Source: Pleurotus ostreatus/Saccharomyces cerevisiae fusant
Lineage: Eukaryota; Opisthokonta
Reading direction: 5' to 3'
Length of the DNA stretch: 21,639 bases
Assembly: GCA_024196135.1 (NCBI GenBank)
Contig: JAMQCK010000486.1
Location: 1-21,639, forward strand
A program made the position numbers and the translations under genes. Below the pieces are notes generated by a model. That model was not told where the DNA came from. It did no database searches and saw only the letters and a list, made by a program, of their open reading frames with translations. Positions within the stretch are counted from its first letter, which is position 1. Every line of letters begins with the position of its first letter. Below, piece by piece: positions 1-10,620 of the stretch.

Positions 1-1278
1 CGCAGCAATTGCGATACTCGCGTAAGCAAGAATCTTGCCCATGACGCGTGGCTCTGATTTTCGCAAGACGTCGTCACGGGAGATCGCGCTTCACGCTAGC
101 GGCCATATTCGGGCTGCTCTTATCCTCCGCAGCTTACACCGTCGCCGATGTGGTATTTTATCTGGTTCAATTTCCAGTTGCCATTGGCACATCCGAGCGC
201 GCCATCGAGGCGATTCTGTATCGTCTGAACATCCTGTCCAACGTCTCCAAGAATCTCAACGTAAGTACGCGCAACAAGGTGCTATCTCCGATGGGTCACG
301 CTCAGATATTGCCGCAGTTGGTGCTTAGCGATGTTGTGCTCATCTGGCGGGCCTGGTGCTTATGGCCAAAGAGCCGTATTGTCAAAAGTATATTGTCGTT
401 GTGCGGATGTGGAAGCATAGGTGAGCAAGCCAACGACAAATCATGTTACTGATTTGATTCTGTCCAAAGTGGGGGCCATGGCGGAGCTAGCATGGGTTTA
501 TTGGCCATCCCTGTATGACCCATACACAGCAGAGAGCAATGATCAGGCCCTGGTCAGATTTGTTCCTCTTCTGATAACCAATATCGTTGCTACGGTTCTG
601 ATTGGCACAAAAGTTTTGTGAGCGCCTCGTACTATCCACAGATGTCATGTCGATCTTACGGCCACCAGGCATTACCGCCGAGAGGTCAAGGGCTCACTCG
701 GTCTGTTCACGCAGAGAACGCAAGCGGAGACAATACTACTGCTGCTGCTTGAATCGGGCCTTGCATATATCCTCTTCTGGGTATGCCTTTGCTATCATTT
801 TTGCTTATAACCTACCTGTTTTAGGTTGTCGACTGTACCGTGTTCTTCGTTGCTTATCAAGACGGATTTTCCAGCGGTGTAATCTTCAACAACATGTCTC
901 ACCACATTGCTGTATGTCCATGGACATGTCCCACATATAGCTGATCTGACATGCTGCTCTGACCAGGGAATATACCCAACATGCGTCTTGTTCGCCGCCG
1001 CGGGAGGTCGAACAGACTCCTTGCTCAGCGCTCAGGTGTCCCAAGCCATGCGCTTTGCGGGTTCGCCTGCGGCACACAGAGGAGCGTGCGAGGCGGACAC
1101 GACAATCGACTTCCACCTGGAGGACGAGAATTCCGTCGGTGCCCTCAACGACGGGCTTCAGGACTTAGACTCGCGTGCGGACAACTTCGCTGGCCCGTCT
1201 GGCACCCATCGAAGCGAGTCCCACGTTGCATCGAGCGAGAATATCATCGAGGTCGGAAGGGAGACGACCACCATGTAG
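1..1278 (+). CDS. Seven-helix integral membrane protein, copy 1 (5'-truncated by window edge)
   Basis: This resembles the large basidiomycete family of ~350 aa seven-helix membrane proteins of unknown function. Exons by hand: 1-21 (partial), 68-260, 318-420, 470-617, 669-780, 825-911, 967-1278. All junctions are GT..AG and the frame stays open to the TAG at 1276-1278. Visible features are a hydrophobic helix after the basic RRHGRSRF stretch, the motif LVLSDVVLIWRAWCLWP typical of helix 3 in this family, a helix ending in IGTKVL, a basic loop (HYRREVKGSLGLFTQRTQ), then LLLLLESGLAYILFW. The last exon encodes a hydrophilic, probably cytosolic tail. Exon lengths 193, 103, 148, 112 and 87 match copy 2 at 6909-8350 exactly, so the two genes are duplicates. 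Exon 1 and part of exon 2 lie outside the window. No obvious disabling change is seen. Function and ligand are unknown. Confidence 0.85.
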
Positions 1279-4200
1279 GCGGCGGCGTCGAGGGTGAGGA
1301 AGTAGATGACTCGGAGGGAGTGTTGTGGCTGCGATTGGTTGCGTGCGTGCACAGTATCTATTCTCAATGTACTGCCTTAGATGCGCCGTTCGCTGTAAAC
1401 TGATGCTATTTATGTGGTGTGCTCCTGTCGCCGCCGCTTGGTATCCCTTCAGTCAAAATTTCTGCACATGTACACCACATTCTACGCGCACTCCGGCGAC
1501 CTCAACCCATACATTGTTCCCGCCCTCGCAACGTCGACGGACACGGGGGACAGTGCAGGATGCAAATATGAATTCTGCAGAAGGAGGAGGGAGGGACAAA
1601 ATTGTCTCGCTGCCGCCGAAAGCGAAAGCGACAGCGACGGCGAAGTCCATCGGGAAAATGTCCCCCGTGCATATAACACACCAAATCATGTTTTATTGTT
1701 CATAACTGAAATAATATCATTGGCATGATTTAGCGTCTGGAGGCGTTGGTAACAACTTATTTACTACGCGAAAAGATGATTTGAGAGCGAGGGTGGATGA
1801 TATGAGACGCTTCGACGGAGGTGGGAGCTCTTTTATGGCAACTTACTGTGGTATAGGAAGGACAAGATGTTCATGTATTGTGATTCAGCACCTCCCCCAC
1901 GTACATAGGACGTAGGAAATGACGGCCAGCCAACGTCAAAACATGCGAATACAATTCCACTGAACTAGGGTGATATCACAAGGCACGGGAGCATAAACAA
2001 CATCTTATTGCAACGACTATTACAGTACATGGATAGATACCAAGCTACAGCGAGAAACATGGCCTTATACATAATCAAGTAGTCACCAAGGACGACTACG
2101 AAGGGACTGGCCATGACATGTGTTGTCAACACACGCGTCGATGCGAGAAACGGACTTCCGAAATCGTGGAGGGCAGCTCCTACAGAGGGCTGCGCGCGAC
2201 GGACAAATTCTGTGGGATGCAGCAAAGTTAGATGGGCGATACAGCGGGCGAGACACTCGATGAAGCACCAAGGCGCCCGAACATCCCACTCGAGCACGGC
2301 CTAATGCCCTCGGTCGAAGTCGTATGCTTCCCTCCAAAAGCCGGGCGCACCGATACGTTGTGAGTAGATATGTGCGGAGAAAGGCGAGTGCACGGGTTCG
2401 GCGGATGTGTAAGATGCTGGTGTGGATTGGGATACGCAAGCGGCGGAGCCGCAGCGTTGAATGGCGCGGACTGTGATCGAAATCGTGGTCTCGTAGCGAG
2501 CCACAGCAAGGGCGGCACACTGTGGAGCAAAGTTAGCAGTGAGCCGCTGAGCGTAGGCACGGTCTGGAGGCGCTCGACAGCGGGTGTGAACTCACAAGGT
2601 TGTGACTACGGTGCAATAGCGTAGCGCCGAAAAAGCCTCTCGTAGGCAATAAAAGGCAGGAGCGGCTGATAAAGGTGTGCGCGCAAGGTTACGAGGGTGA
2701 TTGGCGCTAGTTCGTTGCTTGGCTTGACGTTGCCTTGACTCAGTGCACACTAGACGTAGGCACTGAGTATGGGAAGCACTACGCATGGGCCGAGAACGCG
2801 TCAGAGAACGCGGACGATGTACGGCAAGGACAACGCACGGTCAGATATTCGGCCTGGCGCGCAACCCGTCGACGATCGGTGACCGACCATCTTCGACGGC
2901 GACCTTTGGATAGAGGACGCAGCATTGCGGAGGCTACGAGGCGTGGAACGAAAGCAGTCAAGAAGTACGCCACAGAGGTCGAGGATGAACCGCGATGTGT
3001 GGGCAGACCATGACGAAAAGGAGTGAAGATGGAGACGCGCCAGCTGGCTTACAAATACTGCGCTCGGCATTCACCGAGATGCGGTCAACACCGAGGGTAA
3101 GTCGGCAACCTCCGGTGTCGTCTCCGCGCCCAGCGTCAATCGCGCCTTTGCATGCCTGCCTCAACGAGTGAAAGCGCGCCCACTAAGGCTCATAGATCGA
3201 TATTCAGTTTGTACTACGACACCCTCCAACTGAGCGCCAGTGCCCTCGGTCCTGGACTTCCCCACAGAGGGCGGCACGACTTAGCGGTTTCGAGCCGCGC
3301 ACCAATTTGGCTCTATGCTGTTCCTCGCCGAACTACAGTAAATCATGACCAGGAGCTGTGACAGCCTCGTATAGCATAACCTGGCTTGTGAAGAGCCCTT
3401 AAGGTAAGATTTATCAGTTGCCCGCGACGATATCGCGCTCACAGTGATGATTTATAGCCCAATAGCGCGACATAGCACATCCCCCGCTTTCTATCCCACA
3501 CAAAAAGAGCGACCATGATTTTCACTTTAAAAGACACATGACTTTTTCCCGATGTCGGTGACCTCTCACTAATCACGGTAGTGTCCGGTGCCAGGAAATC
3601 GAAGTCACTGCGTCATAATCGCCACGGTGACTGGGTGTCGTCCGCCGAAGCGTTGAGGCTACAACGAGTGCCCGAGGGTGAAGCTCGCGCGCATTCTGCG
3701 GAGAAAGCAATTAACCCACGACCTGCTGAGCGGGAGCATACCGAAGCCTTGGGCGGTGGGCGCATCATCATGTACGGAGACATTCGTTCGAGCATTCCTG
3801 TAGGCGACTTTAGAGATTGGAGGACGATGTCGAGCGAGGCTGAAGACGCGGACGATGTAGAGCAATAGCCGAAGACGCACCGTGCAAGCATTTTCGGAGT
3901 CTTCCGCCCGCATACCGTCCCCTGCAGTCCATCACCCGGCCGACCTGATGCTAGCTACGCGAACTTGAGTCCGGATCGCTCGGACGTGCTCAGGCCAATG
4001 CTCAAAGTCCAACCATGGCCGAGCCTGCAGTTCGTGGTGGGTCAAGTAAGGCTCACCTGTCTGAGAGCGTCCTGACGGTACCACTGTGTCTCAATAACAG
4101 ATGTAAAGAGCAGAGGAGCCCAGATGTGAGTTGTCAGCGCACCCGGATGCTCGTCTGAGTGAGACGCACCTGAAGCTGAGCTCCTTCGGATAGGAAAACC

Positions 4201-4950
4201 GCAGTCTCCCATCATATCGTGCTTCGGCTTGGGGTGACGGCGCGAAGATGCGAGTCGTTGTTAGTAGCCTGCGAGAAGAGACCATGACGAGGTTAGCTAC
4301 CAGGACCGCTTAGACGGCGAGCAGCTCTTGATTGACGCCCGTAGTACTCTATGGCCCGAGGATATTGTGACGAGACTGGGGCACGCACATCAACCTGGGC
4401 GCGGCCTCAGTACGCTGCGAGAAGACATGCATGGCACGGCGCTGCTTTTGATTCGAAAGACACCCCCAGAAGGATCCACCCCGTGCATGAGCCGCTTCGT
4501 AGCCTCCTCTAGCCGTCTACCTTCGTGGGTCGGGGGAAGATTCGGCTAAGTACCAGCTGCCATTTTCGTTCAGTCGGCTTTGCTGAGGGCGTGCGTGCTG
4601 CCCCGTTCGCATGAGGCGCATGGGCGGTAGCAGGCCGTCGACGTTCACGAGGCCAGAATAAGTTCGAGTGGCGCATAACTCAGATACCCCGACTCGGATT
4701 TCGTAGAGACAATGGCCCGTGTTGAACTTGAAGTCAAGCTTGCGAGGATGGAGGATGTGAACGCCACAAACTGCCTAAAGTAGATGCTGCCTTGCACCAC
4801 GCCGCTGTACAGTGTACTTGACCGTTCTCATTTCCGCCCGTAGACCGGTAACGCGGTCCCTCTGATACCTCGCTTTCCTCGTCAGAGGCTCCCCGCTCGG
4901 GCGAAGTCCACCTTTAGTACGCTGTGTACAGGGAACTTAGGGTAGTCGCC
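1279..4950. other. Gene-poor region downstream of membrane protein copy 1
   Basis: The first ~400 bases (to about 1700) are the 3' flank of copy 1 and align with the flank of copy 2 (8351-8740), including the shared stretch around 'gcacagtat' and a G-rich block. Beyond that I see only short, mutually inconsistent open frames on both strands, no splice-consistent gene and no recognisable protein. A 14-base word (acgcggacgatgta) occurs at 2808 and 3845, in otherwise weakly similar surroundings. Decayed genes or transposon remnants may be present but cannot be named. Confidence 0.5.
1552..1622 (+). repeat. G-rich block, copy 1
   Basis: A purine-rich block with 'ggaggaggga' followed by an A-rich stretch and 'tgccgccgaa', preceded by 'gtgcaggatg'. 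The same arrangement occurs at 8630-8700 and 10170-10255. Here it lies about 270 bases after the stop codon of membrane protein copy 1. It may be a 3' untranslated or flanking element that was duplicated with the gene. Confidence 0.55.
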
Positions 4951-5673
4951 ATGCCAATTGACATTCCGAACCTTTTCCTGCGCTTCCATACACCGGGCAA
5001 CTTGTGCCTCGTGCTCTCCTCCACTGTGGCTCTCAGAGGTGCGTGAATTGCTGCGATCGTTAGCCGCTTCCTGAAATATCCCTCTTCATAGCATAATATA
5101 CGACAGCTCGATCTTCATGCCCTGCATCGCGCAGGATACCGAGGCGCGGTTCTGAACGTGGATAACTGATCCCCCATAAGGACGATCTCGCCCCTGAGCT
5201 CGAGGTGCGTCAGCAATCACACCAATCCCCTCCTTCCACCTAATGTCTTGAAGGGACGCCTGGGTCGAGTGTCGCGTCGCCTCCGGCCTCAATCACGTTG
5301 TCGTGGTCTCCAACTCCGCCGCCGGGACGCGCCATCCAGGCTGAAGCCGTCTGCGTCCCCGTCCTTTGCCACATCGCCCTCAACCCGTCCTCCTGCATCA
5401 AGGACATCCGCACGTGCTTTGCGCGCCTCCCGAAGCTGGTGCGCGACCACGAGCTGGTGGTGGTCATCGGTGATCGCTGTTCACGGACGTTGTGTTAGCG
5501 ATGCGGATGAAGGGCCCGCTGACGGTGTGGACGACGGGGATGTGGCGGATGGAGGCGACGGTGATGCACCTGATGGGGTGGTGGTGGATGTGGTCAGACG
5601 GTGGACGGCCCCGTTGGATGATCAGGTTATGCGCACATTGAATCGCCGGAACGTGTCCGAGCTAGACAAGTGA
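4951..5673 (+). pseudogene. Broken GEP4-type phosphatidylglycerophosphatase (HAD family)
   Basis: Conceptual translation in shifting frames matches, in order, the fungal mitochondrial PGP phosphatase Gep4, which dephosphorylates phosphatidylglycerophosphate in cardiolipin synthesis. A possible start is MPIDIP at 4951. IRQLD at 5098 runs into HRAGYRGAV. The HAD motif I region at ~5145 reads LNVDN, where the family has D-K-D-N. Then come PHKDDLAPELE (5172-5204), DAWVECR (5255), VVVVSNSA-GT (motif II), IQAEAV-VPVLCH (5334), LVVVIGDR then FTDVVLA (5480, motif III), and VWTTGMW. Reading frames change at least four times: near 5160, 5330, 5478 and ~5575. An in-frame TGA follows DN, and the nucleophile Asp is Asn. 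A plausible old intron lies after 5204 (gtgcgt donor). The order of motifs makes the identification firm although the gene is dead. A functional copy is expected elsewhere in the genome. Confidence 0.78.
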
Positions 5674-6908
5674 CCGCATGCAATAAGACAGCACGTCCCC
5701 TTTTTTCCATCTCCCTGACTGAGCCATTGACCACAAACCCTTGGTACATTTGGTGCGTGCTAGCCCTTCAGATGTGCAATGCCTTCCTAATGGAGAAGGT
5801 ACCATGGGAGATGGTTCCGCTGGACTGACAACGGACCAGCTGCTTTCCGGCTCCTTCGGGGATAGCAATCGGCGACCTTCACTCACCCCTCCATCCCGCT
5901 CTGTACGCTAACCTGCGACCGCGTGTTCTCGCGCTGATCTGACCCTCGGTACGAGCGCTTCCAATCCGACTTCGGCCAGGAAGCATCGCAAAAGGGACGA
6001 ATACACTCACGTCCGTCGTAGGCGCCAGGCGCATCGAGAAGGCCACGACTGGGAGACTCGAATGTACGTCGGCAACGACCTACACGAAGACGGATGCGCC
6101 AGAACGCTCGGCGCGGTGCCGCCTCATCTTCTTCTGAGCTGCCTATCGTCGGCGAGATAGCTCGCGACTGATTTTGTCGCCTCAGCTGCCATGGCCATTC
6201 AGCAAACGGATGTGGGCATCGAAGGGCGGGATGGCGACCGAGTTCGCGCTATCGAAGAGAACGGTCATCCTCACGCCAGCGGGAGATCCGTTGCAGCGGC
6301 TTCAGCTCACCTCCCTGCTTGTCGTCGTTTCCTTCCCGGCGATGTCACTCGGGTGTCGCACACACCTGGAGAATGATGCCGCACAACTGTCAAGGGAGAA
6401 GCGCGTCCACCTGGTGAGTCCATAACGCTGTGACTGACTTCGAGTCGTCTCATCTCATACAGGCCACGCTGATTCGGATGATCAGCGTTGGGAACTGACT
6501 ACTCGTCTTGATTGAGCGTCGTTGGAGTATGCGAGTCGGTATCACGCTCGGCCTTCCGGACTAACCGTGTCTTCGTCTTTCGCGCTGGTACTGGACCTCG
6601 CCACACATTCAACCTGTGGTCTCCCAATGCCGACTACCTGAAGCTACAGTGGTGAGACCCATTCACCCTGCCACTCGCTGACCTTGTCTTTCAGTAGGTC
6701 TCGCGCAAGACGGAAGCTTTGACGCGCTATTTGTTCGAGTGACTCCAACAGATCCTTCAGACTACGTCCATTCAGGCCCGGCAGCTCAGAAGATGCGAAA
6801 GATGTTTCCGGCAATCGTGAATGCATGTTTTACCGCTATATAGGAAGTAGCCATGATCTCTTCGCATACCTGATCTGCCCTCAAAGCTAACCTCGAAAGC
6901 CAGCCAGA
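5674..6908. other. Gene-poor stretch before membrane protein copy 2
   Basis: No intact gene is visible. Short frames between about 6045 and 6310 carry a peptide AIQQTDVGI followed, after a frame change, by ATEF and VILTPAG. This faintly resembles the hinge and DVGIA region of P-type ATPases, but the match is too short to name. The last ~150 bases before 6909 should contain the promoter of membrane protein copy 2; I see no clear TATA box or other element. Confidence 0.4.
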
Positions 6909-8350
6909 ATGGACCAAGTGTATCGGCCCCTGGGCAGCGAAGATTTGCATCAGGTCAAGTTCATAGCGATCCAGGAGGCCGTCGACTTTGTCCTCTACGG
7001 TGGGTGTAGGATGTTCCTCGGACATTGAAGTATCTCATGTTACTGATGTAGGAGTGCAGTTGACGCTCTCTGCTGCAGCAATTATAATCCTTGCGTAAGC
7101 GCATACGACGACCCTGGTGAATGGCTCTGATTTTCAAAAGACGTCGACACGGACGGTCACGCTTCACGCTGGTGGCCATATTGGGGCTGCTCTTATCCTC
7201 CACGATCTTTACCGTCGCCGATAAGATATTTTACCTAGTTCAATTTCCGGTTTACATCGGCACATCCGAGCGTGCCATCGATGGGTTGCTGGACCGTCTG
7301 AGCATCTTGCTCAGCGTCGCCAAGACCTTCAATGTGAGTATGCGCAAGAAGGGGCTATCTCCGATGGGTAACGCTCAACTATTGCCGCAGTTCGTGCTAA
7401 GCGATGTTGTGCTCATCTGGCGGGCCTGGTGCTTATGGCCAGACAGCTGGATCGTCAAAAGTTTGTTATCGTTGTGCGGTTGTGGAAGCGTAGGTGAGCA
7501 AGCTATCGACGGATCATGTCACTGATCTGATTTTGTCCAAAGTGGGGGGCATCGCGGAGTCGGCATGGATTTATTGGCCATCTCTGTATGACACATACAC
7601 ATCGGAGAGCAATGGCCAGTACCTGGTCAGATTTGTTCCTCTTCTGATGACTAATATCGTTGCTACGGTTCTGATTGGCACAAAAGTCCTGTGAGCGCCT
7701 CGTGCTATCCACAACTGTCAATGTCATGCCGAACTTACACCCATGAGGCATCACCACCGAGAGGTCAGGGGCTCACTCGGCTTGTTCACGCAAAGAACGC
7801 AGGCAGAGACAATTCTATTGCTGCTGCTTGAATCAGGCGTCGCTTACATCCTCTTTTGGGTATGCCTTTTCCATCATACCTGCTTCTAGCTTACATGATT
7901 TACAGGTTGCCGACTGCGCTATAGGCTTCGTTACCCATCGAGACGGACTCTCCGGCGGCACCATGTTCACCGACATCTCTCATCACATTGCTGTATGCCC
8001 AAATGCATGTCCCGGATAAGTCTGATCTGACATGGCGCTCTGTCTAGGGACTATACCCAACATGTGTTATATTTGCCGCCTCGGGAGGCAGGACAGACAC
8101 CTTGCTCAGCGCTCAGGTGTCCCAGGCCATGCGCTTTGCCGGCCCATCTGCGGCACATGAAGGAGTGCGCGAAACGGATACAATTGACTGCCACCTGGAG
8201 AATTTCGCCGGTGCCCTTGAAGGTGGGCCTCAGGACTTCAACTCGCGTGCGAACAACCTCGCTGGCCCGTCTGGCATTCCTGGTGGCGAGTCCCGCTTTG
8301 CATCGAGCGAGGGCATCATTGAGATTGAGAGGGAGACGGCCGCCATGTAG
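6909..8350 (+). CDS. Seven-helix integral membrane protein, copy 2 (complete, 8 exons, 359 aa)
   Basis: Exons: 6909-6999, 7052-7094, 7141-7333, 7391-7493, 7543-7690, 7748-7859, 7906-7992, 8048-8350. The joined frame is exactly 360 codons including TAG, and introns are 46-57 nt with GT..AG ends. The start ATG at 6909 gives MDQVYRPLGSED, a typical short extracellular N-terminus. Hydrophobic segments lie near residues 25-45, 53-75, 110-122, 130-146, 172-193, 214-230 and 240-270, consistent with seven helices. LSDVVLIWRAWCLWP (residues 112-126) is the family hallmark I recognise. A basic loop (HHHREVRG, 194-201) precedes helix 6, and the polar tail (~270-359) is Ser/Ala/Gly-rich. It is a paralogue of the gene at 1-1278 with the same intron phases. 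Such proteins are often called orphan receptors or DUF-type membrane proteins; no substrate can be given. Confidence 0.85.
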
Positions 8351-8629
8351 GCGGCGGCGTTGGACTCGAGGAGGAGTCGATTACGAGGAAATATTGTGGC
8401 TATGGTGGACGGCTTGGGTGCACAGTATTTATTCTCCCTGTACCGTCCTAGATGCCAGTGCGCGGATCCCTGGCTCCAAGCACTTCTATCTATTTGTTGA
8501 GCCCCTGTCGTCGACGCTCGGTATCAGTCTGCTTAAGATATCTGCCTATCCAATCTCATTCTAAGCACCCACATTTCATCGACCACAACAATACGTTCTT
8601 CCTCCTAACAACGGCGGACAAAGAAGACA
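8351..8629. other. 3' flank of membrane protein copy 2
   Basis: This non-coding flank retains similarity to the region after copy 1: a 'gcggcggcgt' start immediately after both stop codons and 'gtgcacagtat-tattct' further on. The duplication therefore included sequence downstream of the gene. No separate gene is seen. Confidence 0.55.
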
Positions 8630-8700
8630 GCGCAGGATGTGAGCAAGAATTATCCAAAAGGAGGAGGAAGGGAAAAATAACCCATTGCCGCCGAAGCGAC
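8630..8700 (+). repeat. G-rich block, copy 2
   Basis: Same arrangement as at 1552-1622: 'gcgcaggatg', then 'aaggaggaggaaggg', an A-rich stretch and 'cattgccgccgaag'. It lies ~280 bases after the stop of membrane protein copy 2 and marks the left edge of the first of two duplicated repeat regions. Confidence 0.6.
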
Positions 8701-9099
8701 GATGAGGTTCAGCCATCGAAATGGCTATCGGTCAAACCACCGAAGTGACCTCCCGATGAGGCACCGAGGTATCCAGCGCGGAGAGCGGCCCTGCGCCCGT
8801 TTGGCTTTTCTGAGCAGAGCAAAATTAGCCTAAGTTATGATATACGGCGCGAGCGCATACCGGGTTGAAGGTGAACTCGGCGGGCAGGGTAACCGTTGTC
8901 AATCCTCCGCTGCCCTGGAGAGTCTCGAAGGCGATGTCAGAGCGGAATTCACTGTCAGAACTCACGGAGTCGCCTTCGATCGTCCTGCGCATATAGATGA
9001 TTAATGGACGCGCTGACTTGACGACGAATCCAAGAGCTTCCTCATTGTGGCTCTGGCGCTGGTCCTTCGTCGGAGTACGAGCTAACGAGTTTCGTAAAC
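8701..9099. other. Spacer between G-rich block 2 and repeat array A
   Basis: No gene is visible. It has patchy similarity to the corresponding interval 10256-10620 (for example 'gagcgcataccgg' at ~8851 against 'ggagcataccgg' at ~10370), which supports a segmental duplication that includes both arrays. Confidence 0.4.
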
Positions 9100-9800
9100 T
9101 GAAGAAGTCATTGGCCTGCCGGCCTCATTTCGTCGCCGCGCGGGAGGAGTTTCATTGGAAAGCGCCGGTCCTTGCTTTCGCGTCGTGATGTCCGATGTCG
9201 AGCTCGGGAACGTTGTCACTGGATGGCTGGGCCTTGAGGTGTTATGCTATCCGGTAGGCGATGTCGAAAAAGCCTGACGAAGGCGATCGGAGATGAGCGC
9301 AAAAGATGACGGTGGCGACGCGCCATTGACCTGCCCAGTTTTCGGGCCATTCAATGAGCTCGCGAGAGCATCGGCGCTCATCCGTTCGCATTGACGCTCT
9401 TGCGTGGCGTCGTGAGGTCGGATCGAATTATGCCAAGTAGATCTGATGGCGAAGGTCGGCGGAGAGAGCGCGCAGAGTAACTGCGCCGCACACCATTGAG
9501 GAGCCCGGACGCTATGGCATTGGGCTTCCTCGGAAACTACTAGCGGCGCTTGCGAGCTCTTGAGCCCTTCAGCCATTTGCCTCGTCAAGGATATCTAGAG
9601 GCCGATCTCAGCGACAAAGACAGGCCCCACCACTCAAGTGGCTCACCATAGGGCTGCCCGCTCGTCGTGGCATTGAGCAAGCCCGAGAGAACATTGACGG
9701 TACATGCAAGTCGTCGGAGTCGTCGGAGTCGGAGTCGGAGAGTAGTGCCAAAAAGAGGGAGCAGGTAGATGATGGAAGTGAGGGCGAGATGAGGGGAGAG
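9100..9800 (+). repeat. Tandem repeat array A, ~150-175 bp units (4 units)
   Basis: Degenerate units begin near 9151, 9326, 9491 and 9642. A good unit carries three CATTG boxes: 'caccattgagctgcccg', about 23 bases later 'ggcattgggc' with 'agcccgag', about 21 bases later 'acattgacg', then 'cttgcga' and 'gtcgtcg', followed by a more variable spacer. Box 1 and box 2 resemble each other (CATTG-rich, then GCCCG), so each unit looks internally built from a ~22 base sub-repeat. Unit spacing (175, 165, 151) is not a multiple of three and no frame is kept, so it is not coding. The last two units match the last two of array B best. Confidence 0.8.
9709..9741 (+). repeat. GTCGGA-type microsatellite
   Basis: A short run of 'gtcgtcggagtc' and 'ggagtc' hexamer-like repeats inside the last unit of array A. 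It looks like slippage growth of the 'gtcgtcg' end of the repeat unit; the matching position in array B (~11805) has no such expansion. Confidence 0.7.
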
Positions 9801-9804
9801 CATG

Positions 9805-9850
9805 CCCATCAAACTGCAAGCACGCGCCGCTTATGTACGGCGACGCTCGC
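9805..9850 (+). repeat. Array-closing flank, copy A
   Basis: The sequence 'cccatcaaactgcaag', then 'cgccgcttatgtacggcg', closes array A and is closely matched at 11891-11940 after array B ('tccatcaaaatccaaac' then 'cgtcgcttatgtagggcg'). It marks the right edge of the duplicated block. Confidence 0.7.
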
Positions 9851-10169
9851 GTGGCACTCACGTGACTCAGGGCAGGCTCATTGTTCGAGTCTCCGCACCC
9901 GCGCAGGCTGCGATGGAAGCTGGGTGGAGACCACGGGAAGCCGTGCGTCGACAGTTAATTAGATTGATGATATATGTATTTGCCAATAGAACTATGCAGA
10001 TCTGTTATACAGCGTCCTCGTCTTCCACACCACCATCGCTTGATTAATTGAACACGCGTCGAGTTCGAATTACTGCAGGGGGCTCGCTGGGTGAGCCACC
10101 GCTGCATACCACATAAAGTATAGCCAACACCATACATGCATCCTTCGGTATCTACAAACGCGAGAGCTA
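9851..10169. other. Non-coding spacer between the two duplicated repeat blocks
   Basis: No gene, tRNA or repeat of the array type is visible. It includes an AT-richer stretch near 9955-9990 and another around 10040-10070. It ends where G-rich block 3 begins. Confidence 0.4.
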
Positions 10170-10255
10170 GCGCAGAAACATGTGTATAGGTATGTAATCT
10201 CCAGAAGGAGACGGGGAGGAAAAAATTACCCACTGCCGCCGGAGCGGCGGTGGAG
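10170..10255 (+). repeat. G-rich block, copy 3
   Basis: 'gcgcagaaacatgtg', then 'ccagaaggagacgggg', an A-rich stretch and 'cactgccgccggag' match the blocks at 1552 and 8630. Unlike those, no membrane protein gene precedes it, so the block moved together with the repeat array rather than with the gene. Confidence 0.6.
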
Positions 10256-10620
10256 TTCGGTCACCGAGGCGATCGTATGACAAGCAACTGTCTATTGGCA
10301 GCGTTCCCGAGGGCAACGCCCTGGCAAGTTCTGCAAGAGATAACCATTAGCGCGCGAGATCATGTGCGGGAGCATACCGGTGTGGTCGTGAGGATGCCAA
10401 TCAGAGTAGGAATCCATTGCATCTAGACTTTCCGCCGTCCATCGTCCTGGGACAGCATCAGCACGCGAAAGACTGTCAGTCAGTTCACGCACGCATCTAG
10501 GCCGATTTCATGACTTCTGGCGACTGGGCAGATTGGCGCGGTGGTTTGAGGTCGAGGAATGTCGCATTGCGACTTGGGCGCTGGTCCTTTGCACGGCATT
10601 GACATCTGAATGTCGTAGTT
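10256..10620. other. Spacer between G-rich block 3 and repeat array B
   Basis: No gene is visible. It is the counterpart of 8701-9099, with only patchy similarity. Confidence 0.4.

Noticed and set aside
2083..2560. Overlapping minus-strand open frames of 110-145 residues in the gene-poor region
   Set aside because: Three frames are open at once, composition is Arg/Ser/Cys/His-rich, and neither splice sites nor a known family support any of them.
9870..9910. tRNA-like 'gttcgagtc' T-loop sequence
   Set aside because: The flanking bases do not pair as a T-stem, and no anticodon or D arm is found upstream.
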